Assembly: GCF_963677035.1 (NCBI RefSeq)
Contig: NZ_OY781472.1
Span: 1,860,001-1,924,000 of the forward strand
Direction: 5' to 3'
DNA length: 64,000 bases
DNA from: an uncultured Hyphomonas sp.
GTDB lineage: Bacteria; Pseudomonadota; Alphaproteobacteria; Caulobacterales; Hyphomonadaceae
This document shows positions 14,787 through 24,151 of this stretch, piece after piece (position 1 is the first letter of the stretch; each line of letters opens with the position of its first letter). A model generated the notes under the pieces. That model searched no databases. It had not been told where the DNA came from and was given only the letters and a program-made list of their open reading frames with translations. A program made the position numbers and the translations under genes.

Positions 14787-16379
14787 ATGACTGATTTCTC
14801 CATCCTCGCCGAATCCGCCAAGGCATGGCCGTTCGAACTGGCGCGGAAACTCAAACAGCGTGTTGAGCAGCAGGAGAAAGCAGGCAAGCGAAAGCCCGGC
14901 GATCCCGTGATCTTCGAGACGGGCTATGGCCCTTCAGGCCTGCCGCACATCGGCACATTCGGTGAAGTGGTGCGCACGACCATGGTACGTCATGCGTTTG
15001 AAGTGCTGACGAAGGGCGAGGTTCCGACGCGCCTGATCTGTGTGTCTGACGATATGGACGGCATGCGCAAGGTGCCGCCGACCGTTCCGAATCCGGAAAA
15101 GCTGGAGCCCTATCTCCAGATGCCGCTGACGGCGGTGCCGGACCCGTTCGGCACGCATGACTCATACGGTCAGCATATGAATGCGCGTCTCTGCGCCTTC
15201 CTCGACCAGTTCGGCTTCGAATATGAATTCCTGTCGGCGACGGAATGCTACAAGTCCGGCCGCTTCGACGAGATGCTGAAGCGCTCGGCAGAGAAGTATC
15301 AGGACATCATGGACGTGATGCTGCCGACGCTGGGCGAGGAACGTCAGGCGACCTACAGCCCGTTCCTGCCGATCCATCCGGAAACGGGCCATGTGCTCTA
15401 CGTGCCGATGAAATCCGTCGACGGCGCCAATGGTACGGTCACTTTCGACGACGAGAACGGCAAGGAATTCACGCTGCCGGTCACCGGCGGTCATGTGAAG
15501 ATGCAGTGGAAGCCGGACTTCGGCATGCGTTGGGCGGCACTTGGTGTGGACTTCGAAATGTTCGGCAAGGACCACCAGGCCAATGCGCCGATCTATTCCA
15601 AGATCACCAAGATCCTCGGCAAGCGCCCGCCGGAACAATACGTCTATGAAATGTTCCTGGACGATAAGGGCGAGAAGATCTCCAAGACCAAAGGCAATGG
15701 CATCTCGGTCGAGGACTGGCTGAAATATGCGCCGGACGAGAGTCTCAGCCTGTTTCAGTTCCAGAAGCCGCGCGTGGCGAAGAAGCTCTATTTCGACGTC
15801 ATCCCGAAAGCGGTGGATGAGTACCTGACCTTCCTGGAGAAGTACCCGCACGAGGAACCGGCGCGGCAGATCGAGAATCCGGTCTGGCACATCCACAATG
15901 GTCATCCGCCCGCCGCTGACATGCCGGTCAGCTTCGCGCTGCTGCTGAATCTCGTGGCTGTGGCGAACCCGGAAGACAAGTCACAGCTCTGGGGCTTCAT
16001 CACCCGCTATGCGCAGGATGCGTCCCCGGAGACCCATCCGTTGCTGGACGAACTCGCGGGTTATGCGATGCGCTACTACACGGACTTCATCCTGCCGGAG
16101 AAGACCTATCGCGCGCCAACCGATCAGGAACGCACGGCGATGGCGGACCTGTCGGCCCACCTCAAGGCCTTCTCGGATGAGCCCACCTCGGAAAACCTGC
16201 AGACGCTGACCTTCACGATTGGCAAGGACCACCATTTCGAAAATCTGCGGGAATGGTTCAAGGCGCTTTACGAAGTGCTGCTGGGGCAGGCGCAGGGGCC
16301 GCGCTTCGGCAGCTTTGCAGCGCTTTATGGTAAGGACAACACGGCCCGCCTGATCGATGAGTCGCTGGCGCGGGGGTAG
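14787..16379 (+). CDS. lysS: Lysyl-tRNA synthetase, class I
   Basis: A 530-residue archaeal-type (class I) lysyl-tRNA synthetase that charges tRNA-Lys. The class I signatures are clear: [12 protein letters not shown] near residue 54 (HIGH-type) and [12 protein letters not shown] near residue 297 (KMSKS-type), with the [10 protein letters not shown] segment in the Rossmann core. Length is normal for LysRS-I. Most bacteria use an unrelated class II enzyme; class I is characteristic of many Alphaproteobacteria and spirochaetes. Whether a class II gene also exists elsewhere cannot be seen. The ATG at 14787 follows TAGGAGA. Confidence 0.97.
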   Translation: MTDFSILAESAKAWPFELARKLKQRVEQQEKAGKRKPGDPVIFETGYGPSGLPHIGTFGEVVRTTMVRHAFEVLTKGEVPTRLICVSDDMDGMRKVPPTVPNPEKLEPYLQMPLTAVPDPFGTHDSYGQHMNARLCAFLDQFGFEYEFLSATECYKSGRFDEMLKRSAEKYQDIMDVMLPTLGEERQATYSPFLPIHPETGHVLYVPMKSVDGANGTVTFDDENGKEFTLPVTGGHVKMQWKPDFGMRWAALGVDFEMFGKDHQANAPIYSKITKILGKRPPEQYVYEMFLDDKGEKISKTKGNGISVEDWLKYAPDESLSLFQFQKPRVAKKLYFDVIPKAVDEYLTFLEKYPHEEPARQIENPVWHIHNGHPPAADMPVSFALLLNLVAVANPEDKSQLWGFITRYAQDASPETHPLLDELAGYAMRYYTDFILPEKTYRAPTDQERTAMADLSAHLKAFSDEPTSENLQTLTFTIGKDHHFENLREWFKALYEVLLGQAQGPRFGSFAALYGKDNTARLIDESLARG

Positions 16380-16398
16380 GGACTTACCTCCATTTCCC

Positions 16399-16480
16399 GC
16401 TCATCCCGGCGAAAGCCGGGATCCAGGGCGGCGTGTCCTGCACTTTGTGGCTCTGGACCCCGGCTTTCGCCGGGGTGAGC
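16399..16480. repeat. REP-like imperfect long palindrome
   Basis: The left arm (16399-16426) and right arm (16453-16480) are 28 bases each and complementary apart from two positions; each arm itself contains the smaller palindrome CCCGGCGAAAGCCGGG-type. This is the layout of repetitive extragenic palindromes common in proteobacteria. It lies just after lysS and may also act as a transcription terminator or mRNA 3' stabiliser. Confidence 0.8.
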
Positions 16481-16549
16481 GACGCATTTGTAATCTCCCC
16501 TAAACCCTTTCGCTGTCATGTCGCTCGCGAACAGGGGAGTCTTCCAGCC

Positions 16550-16876
16550 ATGTCCATCATCCGCGCGATGCTGATCGCAGCCGTCTTCACCATTGCTCCG
16601 GCCTGCGTCGCGACCAAGATTGTCACCGTCCCCGTCGGGCTCGCCGCCGATGCCGTAGGCGCGGCGGGCAAGGGCGTTGTCCGGGTTGGCGGAACAGCGG
16701 TGCACGTGACCGGTGATGTGCTGGATGGGCCGGACGAGCATGTCCGCCTCGACGTGACCTACCGGAACGGCAGGCACGTCCGTAAAACGATCAAGAAGAA
16801 GAACCTTGAGCGCCAGCTGAAGAAGCTGGGCAAGAAGGGCAAGATCGTCGACGTCGAGGTGTCACCCGCCGGCTGA
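16550..16876 (+). CDS. Small exported/lipoprotein-like hypothetical protein
   Basis: A 108-residue protein with an N-terminal export signal (MSIIRAMLIAAVFTIAPAC), where Cys19 could be a lipidation site although the preceding APA is not an ideal lipobox. The mature part has a glycine/valine-rich hydrophobic stretch (GLAADAVGAAGKGVVRVGGTAVH) and a highly basic C-terminal half (TIKKKNLERQLKKLGKKGKI). I do not recognise a family. The ATG at 16550 was chosen because the signal peptide starts there; the open frame continues upstream into the REP-like element. It ends 2 bp before the stop of the convergent serpin gene. Confidence 0.65.
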   Translation: MSIIRAMLIAAVFTIAPACVATKIVTVPVGLAADAVGAAGKGVVRVGGTAVHVTGDVLDGPDEHVRLDVTYRNGRHVRKTIKKKNLERQLKKLGKKGKIVDVEVSPAG

Positions 16877-16878
16877 CC

Positions 16879-18201
16879 CTAGTCGTCGGCAGGCGGCGGT
16901 GCCTCCACCCGGCCCAGGAACATCACGGTGCCTGTCGGCTTGTGGCGCAGCGCGATCAGGAAGGGGTGGTCGGCGCGAAACTCGACCGGCTCCTCATCCG
17001 GCATGAAGATCGCCGTGCGCTCCATCATGATCGCCGTGGCCGCGGCTGCTTCGGTGCCTTTCTCGTCGATGTCCAGGAACGTCTTCTGCAGCACTTTGCT
17101 GATCACCAGGTCGCCCGGCCCGGCGCCTTCGATCAGGCCGGAGAAGTCCGCCGCGTTCGTGAAGGCGTCGCCGAGGCCGAGGGCGATCAGCGGGTCGTTC
17201 AGCTCGTAATTGGCTTCGATGGAGACTTTCGGCAGCACGAGGTGCACGCGTTTCTGCCCGGCCGTGTCCATGTCTGACAGGAGCGCTGTGAAGCTGTCCG
17301 GCGTCATGGCGGAGGCAACATCCATCAGGCCGTCCTGTGCGTCCGGGAGGATCACCGTGAGGGCATAGTCATCCCCGGCATAGTCGAGGTCCAGCGCCGC
17401 ATAGCCGTCGCGGGAGAGGTAGCGCGCCTTCTTCAGCGTCTGGCTCATCAGCTTCGCCGTCATCTCACCCGACGGCGCGTAGAACGTTCCGTCCTGCGTG
17501 GCTTCGGCCTTGAACGGGCTTTGCCAGTCGGCCTTGAACCAGACGGCATTGGTGAGGATCAGTTCGGTCAGGCCAGGGCGGATCGCGCCGGGCGGGATCA
17601 GATCGTGGATCTTGTCATTGGTGTGATCCTCGACCCAGGTGTTGATGAGTTTCGCGGCGGCGGCTGGCTGGCTGAAATCGACCAGGGCGACCTTGGCCTT
17701 CATGACACCTTCGACGGCCTGCCGGTAAGCAGCCTGCAGGCTTGAGCCTTCGCGCAGCCAGACGGCATTCGCGACGGTCAGCTTGGTCTTTTCCGTGTCT
17801 GCCGTCACCGCATCGTTCAGCGTGTTCTGCGCTGCAGGGAAAATCTCCGCCGGGATGCCATCAAATCCGAACACGCTGCCCATCTGCGTTGAGGTGTCCC
17901 CCGCCGCGCCCGGATAGAGCAGGGCGAAGGCTTCGCTGACCGAGGCAGGCGAGACAAAGAGGTTGCCCGGCTTGTCCTGCAGCGCATCGTAGAGCGACCA
18001 GGCGAACAGATTGTTGCCCCGGGCGAGCGGGGCGGCGGTTTCAAGTGTCGGGGCGGCAGTCGGCACGGCGGGCGTCTCCTCTGCGGGCGTAGGGCTTGTT
18101 CCCGGCGCCGCAGGGCTCTCCGGTTCCGGCGCAGCGGCGGGCTGCTGGCAGGCGCCAAGCATGGCAAAGGCGGTGAGCGCGGGAACAATCGAACGGCGCA
18201 T
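16879..18201 (-). CDS. Serpin-family protease inhibitor, lipoprotein
   Basis: A 440-residue serpin anchored by an N-terminal lipidation signal (MLGACQQ, Cys18-19) and a Pro/Ala-rich linker to about residue 60. The serpin core shows NLFVSPASVSEAFALLYPGA, LTNAVWFKADWQSPF, and the reactive-centre loop hinge EKGTEAAAATA, which has the small residues needed for loop insertion and therefore predicts an inhibitory rather than a storage serpin. The C-terminus has DHPFLIALRHKPTGTVMFLGRV, the standard serpin ending. By strict spacing from the hinge P1 is about the Thr of MMERTAIF (the Arg is alternative), so the target protease class is unclear. GGAGG precedes the ATG at 18201. Confidence 0.94.
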   Translation of the reverse strand: MRRSIVPALTAFAMLGACQQPAAAPEPESPAAPGTSPTPAEETPAVPTAAPTLETAAPLARGNNLFAWSLYDALQDKPGNLFVSPASVSEAFALLYPGAAGDTSTQMGSVFGFDGIPAEIFPAAQNTLNDAVTADTEKTKLTVANAVWLREGSSLQAAYRQAVEGVMKAKVALVDFSQPAAAAKLINTWVEDHTNDKIHDLIPPGAIRPGLTELILTNAVWFKADWQSPFKAEATQDGTFYAPSGEMTAKLMSQTLKKARYLSRDGYAALDLDYAGDDYALTVILPDAQDGLMDVASAMTPDSFTALLSDMDTAGQKRVHLVLPKVSIEANYELNDPLIALGLGDAFTNAADFSGLIEGAGPGDLVISKVLQKTFLDIDEKGTEAAAATAIMMERTAIFMPDEEPVEFRADHPFLIALRHKPTGTVMFLGRVEAPPPADD

Positions 18202-18257
18202 GGGAGTCCTCCATAGGGTCTTTTGCGAACCCTGGGACCTGTAAGGGGAGTCCGTGA

Positions 18258-21200
18258 CTATTCTGCGGCGATCAGCGTGGTTTTTGCTGTGGGCAGCTGT
18301 CCGTCCGGCCAGCCTTTCCAAAGCTCCGCTTCCTTCACCTTTGCGGCTTGCAGTGCGGCGTCCTTCACATGGCCGAAGCCGCGGATGTCGTCGGGCACGC
18401 GGGCGATGGCAATGGCCAGCTCGCGGTTCTTCTCCGTCAGTTCAGCCGCGATGCGTTCCAGCCCGGCAAGATAATCGTCGCGCAGCTTGCGCTCGTGCTG
18501 GCGTTCCTCGGTGTAGCCGAACAGGTCGAGCTTCGTCTCGCGCAGGCCCTTGAACTTTGCGAGCAGTTTGAACCCAAGCAGCATCCATGGGCCGAAATGC
18601 TTTTTCTCCAGATGGCCGTGGGCATCTTTCTTCGCGATCATCGGCGCGGCCAGCCAGAAGCGGAGCTTGCCGCCCTTGAACTGGCTGGCAAGCTGTTTGG
18701 CGAATTTCCCGTCCGTGTAGAGACGGGCGACTTCATACTCGTCCTTGTAAGCCATCACCTTGTAGGCATAGAACGCCGCCGCCCGGGTCAGCTTTCCATC
18801 GGTGCTGATGGTTTCCTCGGCCGCGCGAACCTTTGCGACGATGTCGCGGTAGCGTTGGGCATAGGCGGCGTTCTGGTAGCCGGTCAGTCGTGCGGCGCGG
18901 TCTTCGATCAGGTCTTCAAGCGTCTGCTCCTGCACATCGCCGCGCGGGTCTTGCTGGCGGATCAGACGGTCAGGGTCGGCTGCGGCGATCCGGCCGATAT
19001 TGAAGGCGGCCATGTTGTCGTCCACCTTGGTGCCATTCAGGCGGACGGCGCGATAGAGCGCGCGCAGGGACACCGGCAGGCGGCCCTTCTGCCAGGCAAA
19101 GCCTGCCATGATCATGTTTGTGTAGATCGCGTCGTGCAGATACCCCATGGCGAGGGCTTCGGCATCGAACGTGTCGAACTCACAGGCCTGACGTTTCACG
19201 CGCGCAGAGAGAAGATCGCTCTCGAACCGTTTGGACCGGTTGCGGATGAACTCGCTGGTCGGCGTGACATCGCTGTTGGCATAGGCCGCGGTGCGGTCTG
19301 CATCCATCAGGTTCAGCGCATCGCCGCCGGCCGCCACGACCAGGTCGCAGGCAATAACGACATCGGCGCTGGCAGGCGGCACGCGGCCGGTGGAGATCTG
19401 GTCCGGCTCACGGGCAAAGCGGATGTGCGACAGAACCGGGCCGCCTTTCTGGGCGAGGCCGGTCATGTCGAGGCTGGACGCGGCATGGCCATCCACATGT
19501 GCTGCCATGGCCAGCACGGCCGCGACCGTCGTGACACCCGTCCCGCCAACGCCGGTGAACAGCACATTGTAAGGCTGGGCGAGGCTCGGCGTTTCGGGCA
19601 GGGGCAGGCCGTCGGCGCTGAAGGCCGGGCGCTCCTGGTGTTCCCAGGCCGCTTCGCCATCGGTGATGGTCACGAAGCTGGGGCAGAAGCCCTTCAGGCA
19701 GGAAAGGTCGGTGTTGCAGGTGGACTGATTGATCCGGCGCTTGCGGCCAAGATCGGTCTCGACCGGCTCAACGGAGAGACAGTTCGATTTCACCGAACAA
19801 TCGCCGCAGCCTTCGCAGACTTCGGTGTTGATGATGACGCGCGTCCGGTCCGGTGTGCGCAGGCCGCGCTTGGAGCGGCGGCGCTTCTCTGTGGCGCAGA
19901 TCTGGTCATAGATGATGACGGATACGCCGGGTGTGTCGCGAAGCGCCAGCTGGACGTCATCCATATCGTCGCGGTCATAGATTTTTACGCCATTCGGCAG
20001 GCCTTTGACATTGGCGTAGCGGGTCGTGTCCTCGGTAACGATGACGATTGTGCGCACGCCTTCGGCGCGGACCTGCTGAGCGATCTGAGCCGGGGTCTGG
20101 CCGGACTCCACATGCTGGCCGCCGGTCATGGCGACGGCGTCATTGTAGAGGATCTTGTAGGTCATGGTGGCGCCGGACGTGACGGCGGCGCGGATGGCAA
20201 GGCTGCCCGAGTGGGAATAGGTGCCGTCGCCCAGATTGACGAAGACGTGCGGCTCGTCAGTCGCCCAGTGCTGGCCGATCCACGGGATCCCTTCGCCGCC
20301 CATCTGGCTGGTCATGTCGGTATGCCGGTCCGGCATGAAGTTCGCCATATAGTGACAACCGATACCGGCCAGCGCGCGGGAGCCTTCCGGCACAACCGTC
20401 GACGTGTTGTGCGGACAGCCCGAGCAGAAATGCGGTGTTCGGATGGTTGGTGTTGCATTGGAGCGCGCTGCTTCGCCGGCGCGGCCCACGCGGTCGAAAT
20501 AGGCATTGGCGCGGGATGTATCCCAGCCTTCCGGGATGACCTGCATCAGGGCAGCGGCCATTTCCGGAATGGTGATGGAGGCAATGTCCGACAGAAGGCG
20601 TTTGCCATCCCGGTCGAACTTGCCTTCGATATAGGGGCGCTGGCTGTCCGGCAGGCGATAGAGCGCGGAGCGGAGCTGGTCTTCGATCAGCGGGCGCTTG
20701 TGTTCGATCACCAGCACACGGTCGAGCCCGGTGCAGAATTCGCGCACGCCTTCCGGCTCCAGCGGCCACGGCATGGCGACCTTGAAAATGGCAAGCCCGA
20801 GCCGCCCGGCTTCCTGTGCGTCGATGCCGAGCGCCGCGAGCGCTTCGAACACGTCGCGGGCAGCCTGGCCCGTCACGACGATACCGACGCGCGGCTTGGG
20901 TGACGGCAGGATCACATGGTCCAGCCGGTTGGCGCGGACATAGGCCTGTGCGGCAGGCAGTTTCACCTGGCGCAGGCGTTGTTCTTTCAGCAATGGCGCA
21001 TCGCCCCGGCGCATGTGTACGCCTTCTTCAGGCAGGACGAAATCGGGCTGGACGATGCTGAAGCGGTCGAGGCCGACATCGACCACCGAGCCGGAATCCA
21101 TCGTATCGGCCAGCGCGACCATACCGGTCCAGGCGCCAGAGAAGCGGCTCATCTCCCAGGCATGAATGCCATAGTCGAGCACGTCCTGGATCGAGGCCGG

Positions 21201-21716
21201 GTTCAGCACCGGGATCTCGGCATCCATCATGGCGAATTCGGATTGGGAGGGGAGGGTGGAGGATTTGCAATTATGGTCGTCACCGACAATGGCGAGCACG
21301 CCGCCAAGAGCGGAGGAGCCCGCGGCATTGGCGTGCTTGAAGACGTCGCCCGTCCGGTCGACACCCGGTGCCTTGCCATACCAGATTCCGAACAGGCCAT
21401 CATATTTCGCGCCCGGGAACAGGCCGAGCTGCTGGCTGCCCCAGACAGCAGTGGCACCAAGGTCTTCGTTGAGGCCTTCCCAGAATTTGATGTCGTGCGC
21501 GTCCAGCCAGGTCTGCGCGGCCCGCAGCTGCTGGTCGTAGCCGCCAAGGGGAGACCCGCGATATCCGGAAATGAATCCGGCCGTGTTCACGTTTTTGCGC
21601 AGATCAAGGCGCTTCCGGTCAAGAGGCAGGCGAACCAGTGCCTGAATACCGGTCATATACGCCTTGCCCTCGACAAGGTCGTATTTGTCGTTAAGCGTAA
21701 CTTCTCGATGATGCAT
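18258..21716 (-). CDS. Indolepyruvate ferredoxin oxidoreductase, fused alpha/beta subunits
   Basis: A 1,152-residue fusion that oxidatively decarboxylates aryl (indolepyruvate-type) 2-oxoacids to acyl-CoA with ferredoxin as acceptor, using thiamine diphosphate. Order: N-terminal pyrimidine-binding domain (FISGYRGSPLGGYD), TPP domain with NLGDGTYSHSG near residue 494, cysteine-rich region near residue 634 (CEGCGDCSVKSNC, then CNTDLSCLKGFC) for iron-sulfur clusters, and the gamma-type domain beginning TGVGGTGVTTVAAVLA near residue 722. Such fused proteins are common in aerobic Alphaproteobacteria. The ATG at 21716 begins MHHREVTL; upstream in-frame codons look non-conserved. A divergent Lrp regulator fits control of amino-acid catabolism. 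Confidence 0.92.
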   Translation of the reverse strand: MHHREVTLNDKYDLVEGKAYMTGIQALVRLPLDRKRLDLRKNVNTAGFISGYRGSPLGGYDQQLRAAQTWLDAHDIKFWEGLNEDLGATAVWGSQQLGLFPGAKYDGLFGIWYGKAPGVDRTGDVFKHANAAGSSALGGVLAIVGDDHNCKSSTLPSQSEFAMMDAEIPVLNPASIQDVLDYGIHAWEMSRFSGAWTGMVALADTMDSGSVVDVGLDRFSIVQPDFVLPEEGVHMRRGDAPLLKEQRLRQVKLPAAQAYVRANRLDHVILPSPKPRVGIVVTGQAARDVFEALAALGIDAQEAGRLGLAIFKVAMPWPLEPEGVREFCTGLDRVLVIEHKRPLIEDQLRSALYRLPDSQRPYIEGKFDRDGKRLLSDIASITIPEMAAALMQVIPEGWDTSRANAYFDRVGRAGEAARSNATPTIRTPHFCSGCPHNTSTVVPEGSRALAGIGCHYMANFMPDRHTDMTSQMGGEGIPWIGQHWATDEPHVFVNLGDGTYSHSGSLAIRAAVTSGATMTYKILYNDAVAMTGGQHVESGQTPAQIAQQVRAEGVRTIVIVTEDTTRYANVKGLPNGVKIYDRDDMDDVQLALRDTPGVSVIIYDQICATEKRRRSKRGLRTPDRTRVIINTEVCEGCGDCSVKSNCLSVEPVETDLGRKRRINQSTCNTDLSCLKGFCPSFVTITDGEAAWEHQERPAFSADGLPLPETPSLAQPYNVLFTGVGGTGVTTVAAVLAMAAHVDGHAASSLDMTGLAQKGGPVLSHIRFAREPDQISTGRVPPASADVVIACDLVVAAGGDALNLMDADRTAAYANSDVTPTSEFIRNRSKRFESDLLSARVKRQACEFDTFDAEALAMGYLHDAIYTNMIMAGFAWQKGRLPVSLRALYRAVRLNGTKVDDNMAAFNIGRIAAADPDRLIRQQDPRGDVQEQTLEDLIEDRAARLTGYQNAAYAQRYRDIVAKVRAAEETISTDGKLTRAAAFYAYKVMAYKDEYEVARLYTDGKFAKQLASQFKGGKLRFWLAAPMIAKKDAHGHLEKKHFGPWMLLGFKLLAKFKGLRETKLDLFGYTEERQHERKLRDDYLAGLERIAAELTEKNRELAIAIARVPDDIRGFGHVKDAALQAAKVKEAELWKGWPDGQLPTAKTTLIAAE

Positions 21717-21783
21717 GGGTAATCTGTCCGCTCCAAGGAACAGGCAGATTATTCGACAAATTTCCCGAAAAAGCTTGCCTTTC

Positions 21784-21812
21784 TTGCGCAAAATTTGCTA
21801 GATAGGGGCAAA
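21784..21812. promoter_or_regulatory. Candidate Lrp-type operator
   Basis: The gap between the divergent oxidoreductase and Lrp genes contains TTTGC (21794-21798) facing GCAAA (21808-21812) with 9 bp between, and the palindrome TTGCGCAA at 21784-21791. Degenerate TTTGC/GCAAA dyads are usual for Lrp/AsnC proteins. Confidence 0.5.
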
Positions 21813-21843
21813 ATATGCCTAAATACGCGAGGAAATTAGTAAT

Positions 21844-22329
21844 TTGGCCCAAGAAATAGACTCAGTTGATGCCAAAATTCTTGACATCATCCAGCGGGAT
21901 GCCGGGCTCTCTGTCGCGGAAATCGCGGATCGTGTGGGACTTTCTTCCTCTCCGTGCTGGCGCCGGATCAAGCGCATGGAAGAAGCCGGGTTCATCCGGG
22001 GTCGGGTGACCATTCTCGACAATTTTGCGCTCGGACTGAACTTCGAAGTGATCGCCAGCGTGAAGCTCGCTCTGCCGAACCGCGAGAATCTGCAGGCGTT
22101 CGAGGACATGGTTCTGGCCTGGCCGGAAGTGACGGAAGTCATGACGGTAACCGGGCAGGTGGACTACATGATCCACGTCGTCACGACCGACATGCATGCC
22201 TATGACAATTTCCTGCGTGACAAGCTGCTCGGCTCTGCCCTTGTCTCGGACGTGCAGTCGCGCATCGTGATCCGCGTGGCAAAACGCACGACCGCGCTGC
22301 CGCTCGACCTGGTCGAGAATGTGAAATAG
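21844..22329 (+). CDS. Lrp/AsnC family transcriptional regulator
   Basis: A 161-residue regulator. Residues 5-60 contain the winged HTH (DSVDAKILDIIQRDAGLSVAEIADRVGLSSSPCWRRIKRMEEAGFI), residues 75-150 the RAM ligand-binding domain (MTVTGQVDYMIHVVTTDM). The SSPCWRR recognition helix is typical of Lrp. Translation starts at a TTG (21844) with GAGGAAA about 11 bases upstream; no in-frame ATG fits. It is divergent from the indolepyruvate oxidoreductase and probably activates it in response to an amino acid, as similar pairs do elsewhere. Confidence 0.93.
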   Translation: MAQEIDSVDAKILDIIQRDAGLSVAEIADRVGLSSSPCWRRIKRMEEAGFIRGRVTILDNFALGLNFEVIASVKLALPNRENLQAFEDMVLAWPEVTEVMTVTGQVDYMIHVVTTDMHAYDNFLRDKLLGSALVSDVQSRIVIRVAKRTTALPLDLVENVK

Positions 22330-22361
22330 GGCATTGTCCCGGTTGGGGCTGTGCTCAGCTC

Positions 22362-23504
22362 TCAGCTCCTGTAAGGGCGGACATAGCGACCTTCGAAAAA
22401 GCGCTTCGCCCAGTGGAACAGGCGCGTCGATGGCAGGGTGAAGCTGCGCCTTTCATTGCGGAAGACCAGCATACCCTTGTCGAGTGAATCGATAATGCAG
22501 ACGAGTTCCGGGCGGAACTGTTCCGAGGCCGGGCGGCCGGCGAGTTCGGCCAGCAGATTGTTTGCGGCGGCCTCCGCCTGCAGGTCCGCAATGTGGGCCT
22601 GCTTCGGCAGCCAGTCCGGCCCCGGATAACTTCCGGCATCTCCGGCGACATAGACGCGTTCGCTGTCAGCCACCTTGCCGCCGCCGTCTGCCTGGAAGAA
22701 GCCGCCGGGCGACAGCGGCAGGCCGCTTGTGCTGGCCCAGTCCGGTCCGGTCAGGCCCGGCATGAACAGGATCAGGTCCGCCGGAATGGTCCCACCTTCG
22801 GTTTCAACGCTGGTTTCGGTAAAGGCTTTCATCTTGTGCCCAAGATGCGGGGCAATGTTCCGCCGCTTCATCTCCGCCAGCAAGCCGTCCACGGCCTGTT
22901 CGCCAAGGCGCGCGCCGGGGCGGGGGGAAGGGCAAAAGAAGGTCACGTCCACCTGATCTCGCCGGCCCTGCTTGCGCAGCCAGGTGTCGATGCCGAACAG
23001 CATTTCGAACATGGGCCCGCCGCGCATGGCGCCGGGTTCCTGTGGGTTGGATGCAAAGCCCAGCGCAATCCGGCCCGTTTTCAGGGCGTGCAGGCGGTCG
23101 CGAATGGTCCTGGCCGCGTCGACACCATCGCAGATGGTCAGGGCATGTTCGATGCCCGGCAGTTTTTTCAGGAAGCGTCCACCGGTCGCAATGATCAGGC
23201 CATCATTGGGGATCTCGCCGGTGTCGGTCAGAACGGTGCGCCCGCCATCGGCGAGCCCGGTCACGCGGCCGGCATGATAGGTGATGTCATGGCGCTGGAA
23301 GAACCTGTTCAGCGGATGGATCAGGGCGTCCGGCTCGCGTAGCCCGGTTGGCACCCAGATCAGGCTGGGCAGGTAGTGGAATTCCGGGCGGGGCGCGACG
23401 AGTGTTATGCGGACAGTCCGGTCCGCCTTGCGCAGCGTGCGTGCGGCGGTCAGGGCGGCAAAGCCTGCGCCGAGAATGACGATGTGACGGGATAGGGCCG
23501 ACAT
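22362..23504 (-). CDS. SQR-like NAD(P)/FAD-dependent oxidoreductase
   Basis: A 380-residue flavoprotein of the sulfide:quinone oxidoreductase / flavocytochrome c sulfide dehydrogenase fold. FAD-binding GxGxxA motif IVILGAGFAALTAARTL is at residues 8-24, the second motif is IIATGGRF near residue 106, and the C-terminal FAD site is VYVAGDAGSYPG near residue 290. Cysteines at about 124, 187 and 333 are candidates for the redox-active residues, but their spacing is not a firm match for a true SQR, so the electron donor is uncertain. GGAGG precedes the ATG. Upstream (23505-23608) is an AT-rich promoter region with TTACGTTACAGTT. Confidence 0.83.
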   Translation of the reverse strand: MSALSRHIVILGAGFAALTAARTLRKADRTVRITLVAPRPEFHYLPSLIWVPTGLREPDALIHPLNRFFQRHDITYHAGRVTGLADGGRTVLTDTGEIPNDGLIIATGGRFLKKLPGIEHALTICDGVDAARTIRDRLHALKTGRIALGFASNPQEPGAMRGGPMFEMLFGIDTWLRKQGRRDQVDVTFFCPSPRPGARLGEQAVDGLLAEMKRRNIAPHLGHKMKAFTETSVETEGGTIPADLILFMPGLTGPDWASTSGLPLSPGGFFQADGGGKVADSERVYVAGDAGSYPGPDWLPKQAHIADLQAEAAANNLLAELAGRPASEQFRPELVCIIDSLDKGMLVFRNERRSFTLPSTRLFHWAKRFFEGRYVRPYRS

Positions 23505-23608
23505 GGGGCAACCTCCACAGATGCGAGACGTGTAATAAAGTTACGTTACAGTTGGCTCGCAAAGCGCCCATTAACAGTGAGGCAATTGGTCCCTGACCGA
23601 AAACGGGC

Positions 23609-24067
23609 TCAGGAAAGGTCCAGATGGAGGAACTGATTGAATGGGCTGCCGACATAGTCGGCAAAGGCGTCTCCGCTTTTGAAGCCATGCTTGCGGTAGA
23701 GGGCGAGGGCCGGCTCGAAGGCCTCGCCTGAGCCGGTTTCCAGGCTGACGCGCCGGTAGCCGCGCTGGCGTGCCAGATCCAGAAGCGCTTCCAGCATGGC
23801 CGTGGCCGCGCCTCGCCGCAAACTATCCTTCCGTGTACGCATTGACTTCAGCTCGCCATGATCGGCGGTGAGTTGCTTGATTGCTCCGATGGCCAGCAGC
23901 GTGCCGTCGTCCCACACCGACAGGAACGTTACGTCCGGACGCTGCAGGCCGCTGAGGTCCAGGGCGAAGCTGTGGCCGGGCGGTGACGTCTCGGCCATGC
24001 CCTGCAGGTGCTGGCGCAGAAGCTCTCGCACTTGGGGGTCGTCGAAATCGCCGGGTTTGATGATCAT
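23609..24067 (-). CDS. GNAT family N-acetyltransferase
   Basis: A 152-residue acetyltransferase. The acetyl-CoA pyrophosphate loop (R/Q-x-x-G-x-G/A) is RKDSLRRGAATAMLEALLDLARQRG near residues 83-107, followed by VSLETGSGEAFEPALALYRKHGF, the usual final strand and helix. This resembles the YjdJ/PA4866-type small-molecule or protein acetylating subgroup. The ATG at 24067 has GGAGA seven bases upstream; a longer reading would run into the terminator palindrome. Substrate unknown. Confidence 0.88.
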   Translation of the reverse strand: MIIKPGDFDDPQVRELLRQHLQGMAETSPPGHSFALDLSGLQRPDVTFLSVWDDGTLLAIGAIKQLTADHGELKSMRTRKDSLRRGAATAMLEALLDLARQRGYRRVSLETGSGEAFEPALALYRKHGFKSGDAFADYVGSPFNQFLHLDLS

Positions 24068-24086
24068 GGCCGTCTCCGAAAGCAAA

Positions 24087-24114
24087 CAAGCCCGGGACAT
24101 ATGTCCCGGGCTTG
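24087..24114 (-). terminator. Perfect-palindrome terminator after the thiolase gene
   Basis: CAAGCCCGGGACAT (24087-24100) is followed by its exact reverse complement (24101-24114). On the minus strand it is followed by TTTGCTTTC, so it ends the thiolase transcript before the GNAT gene. Confidence 0.8.
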
Positions 24115-24151
24115 CTGATTTCCAGATCATATTTGCCGTCAGGCGACGGGA

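Noticed and set aside
18348..20903. Plus-strand frame of about 851 codons
   Set aside because: Shadow of the indolepyruvate oxidoreductase gene; His/Gly/Ala-rich translation without domains.
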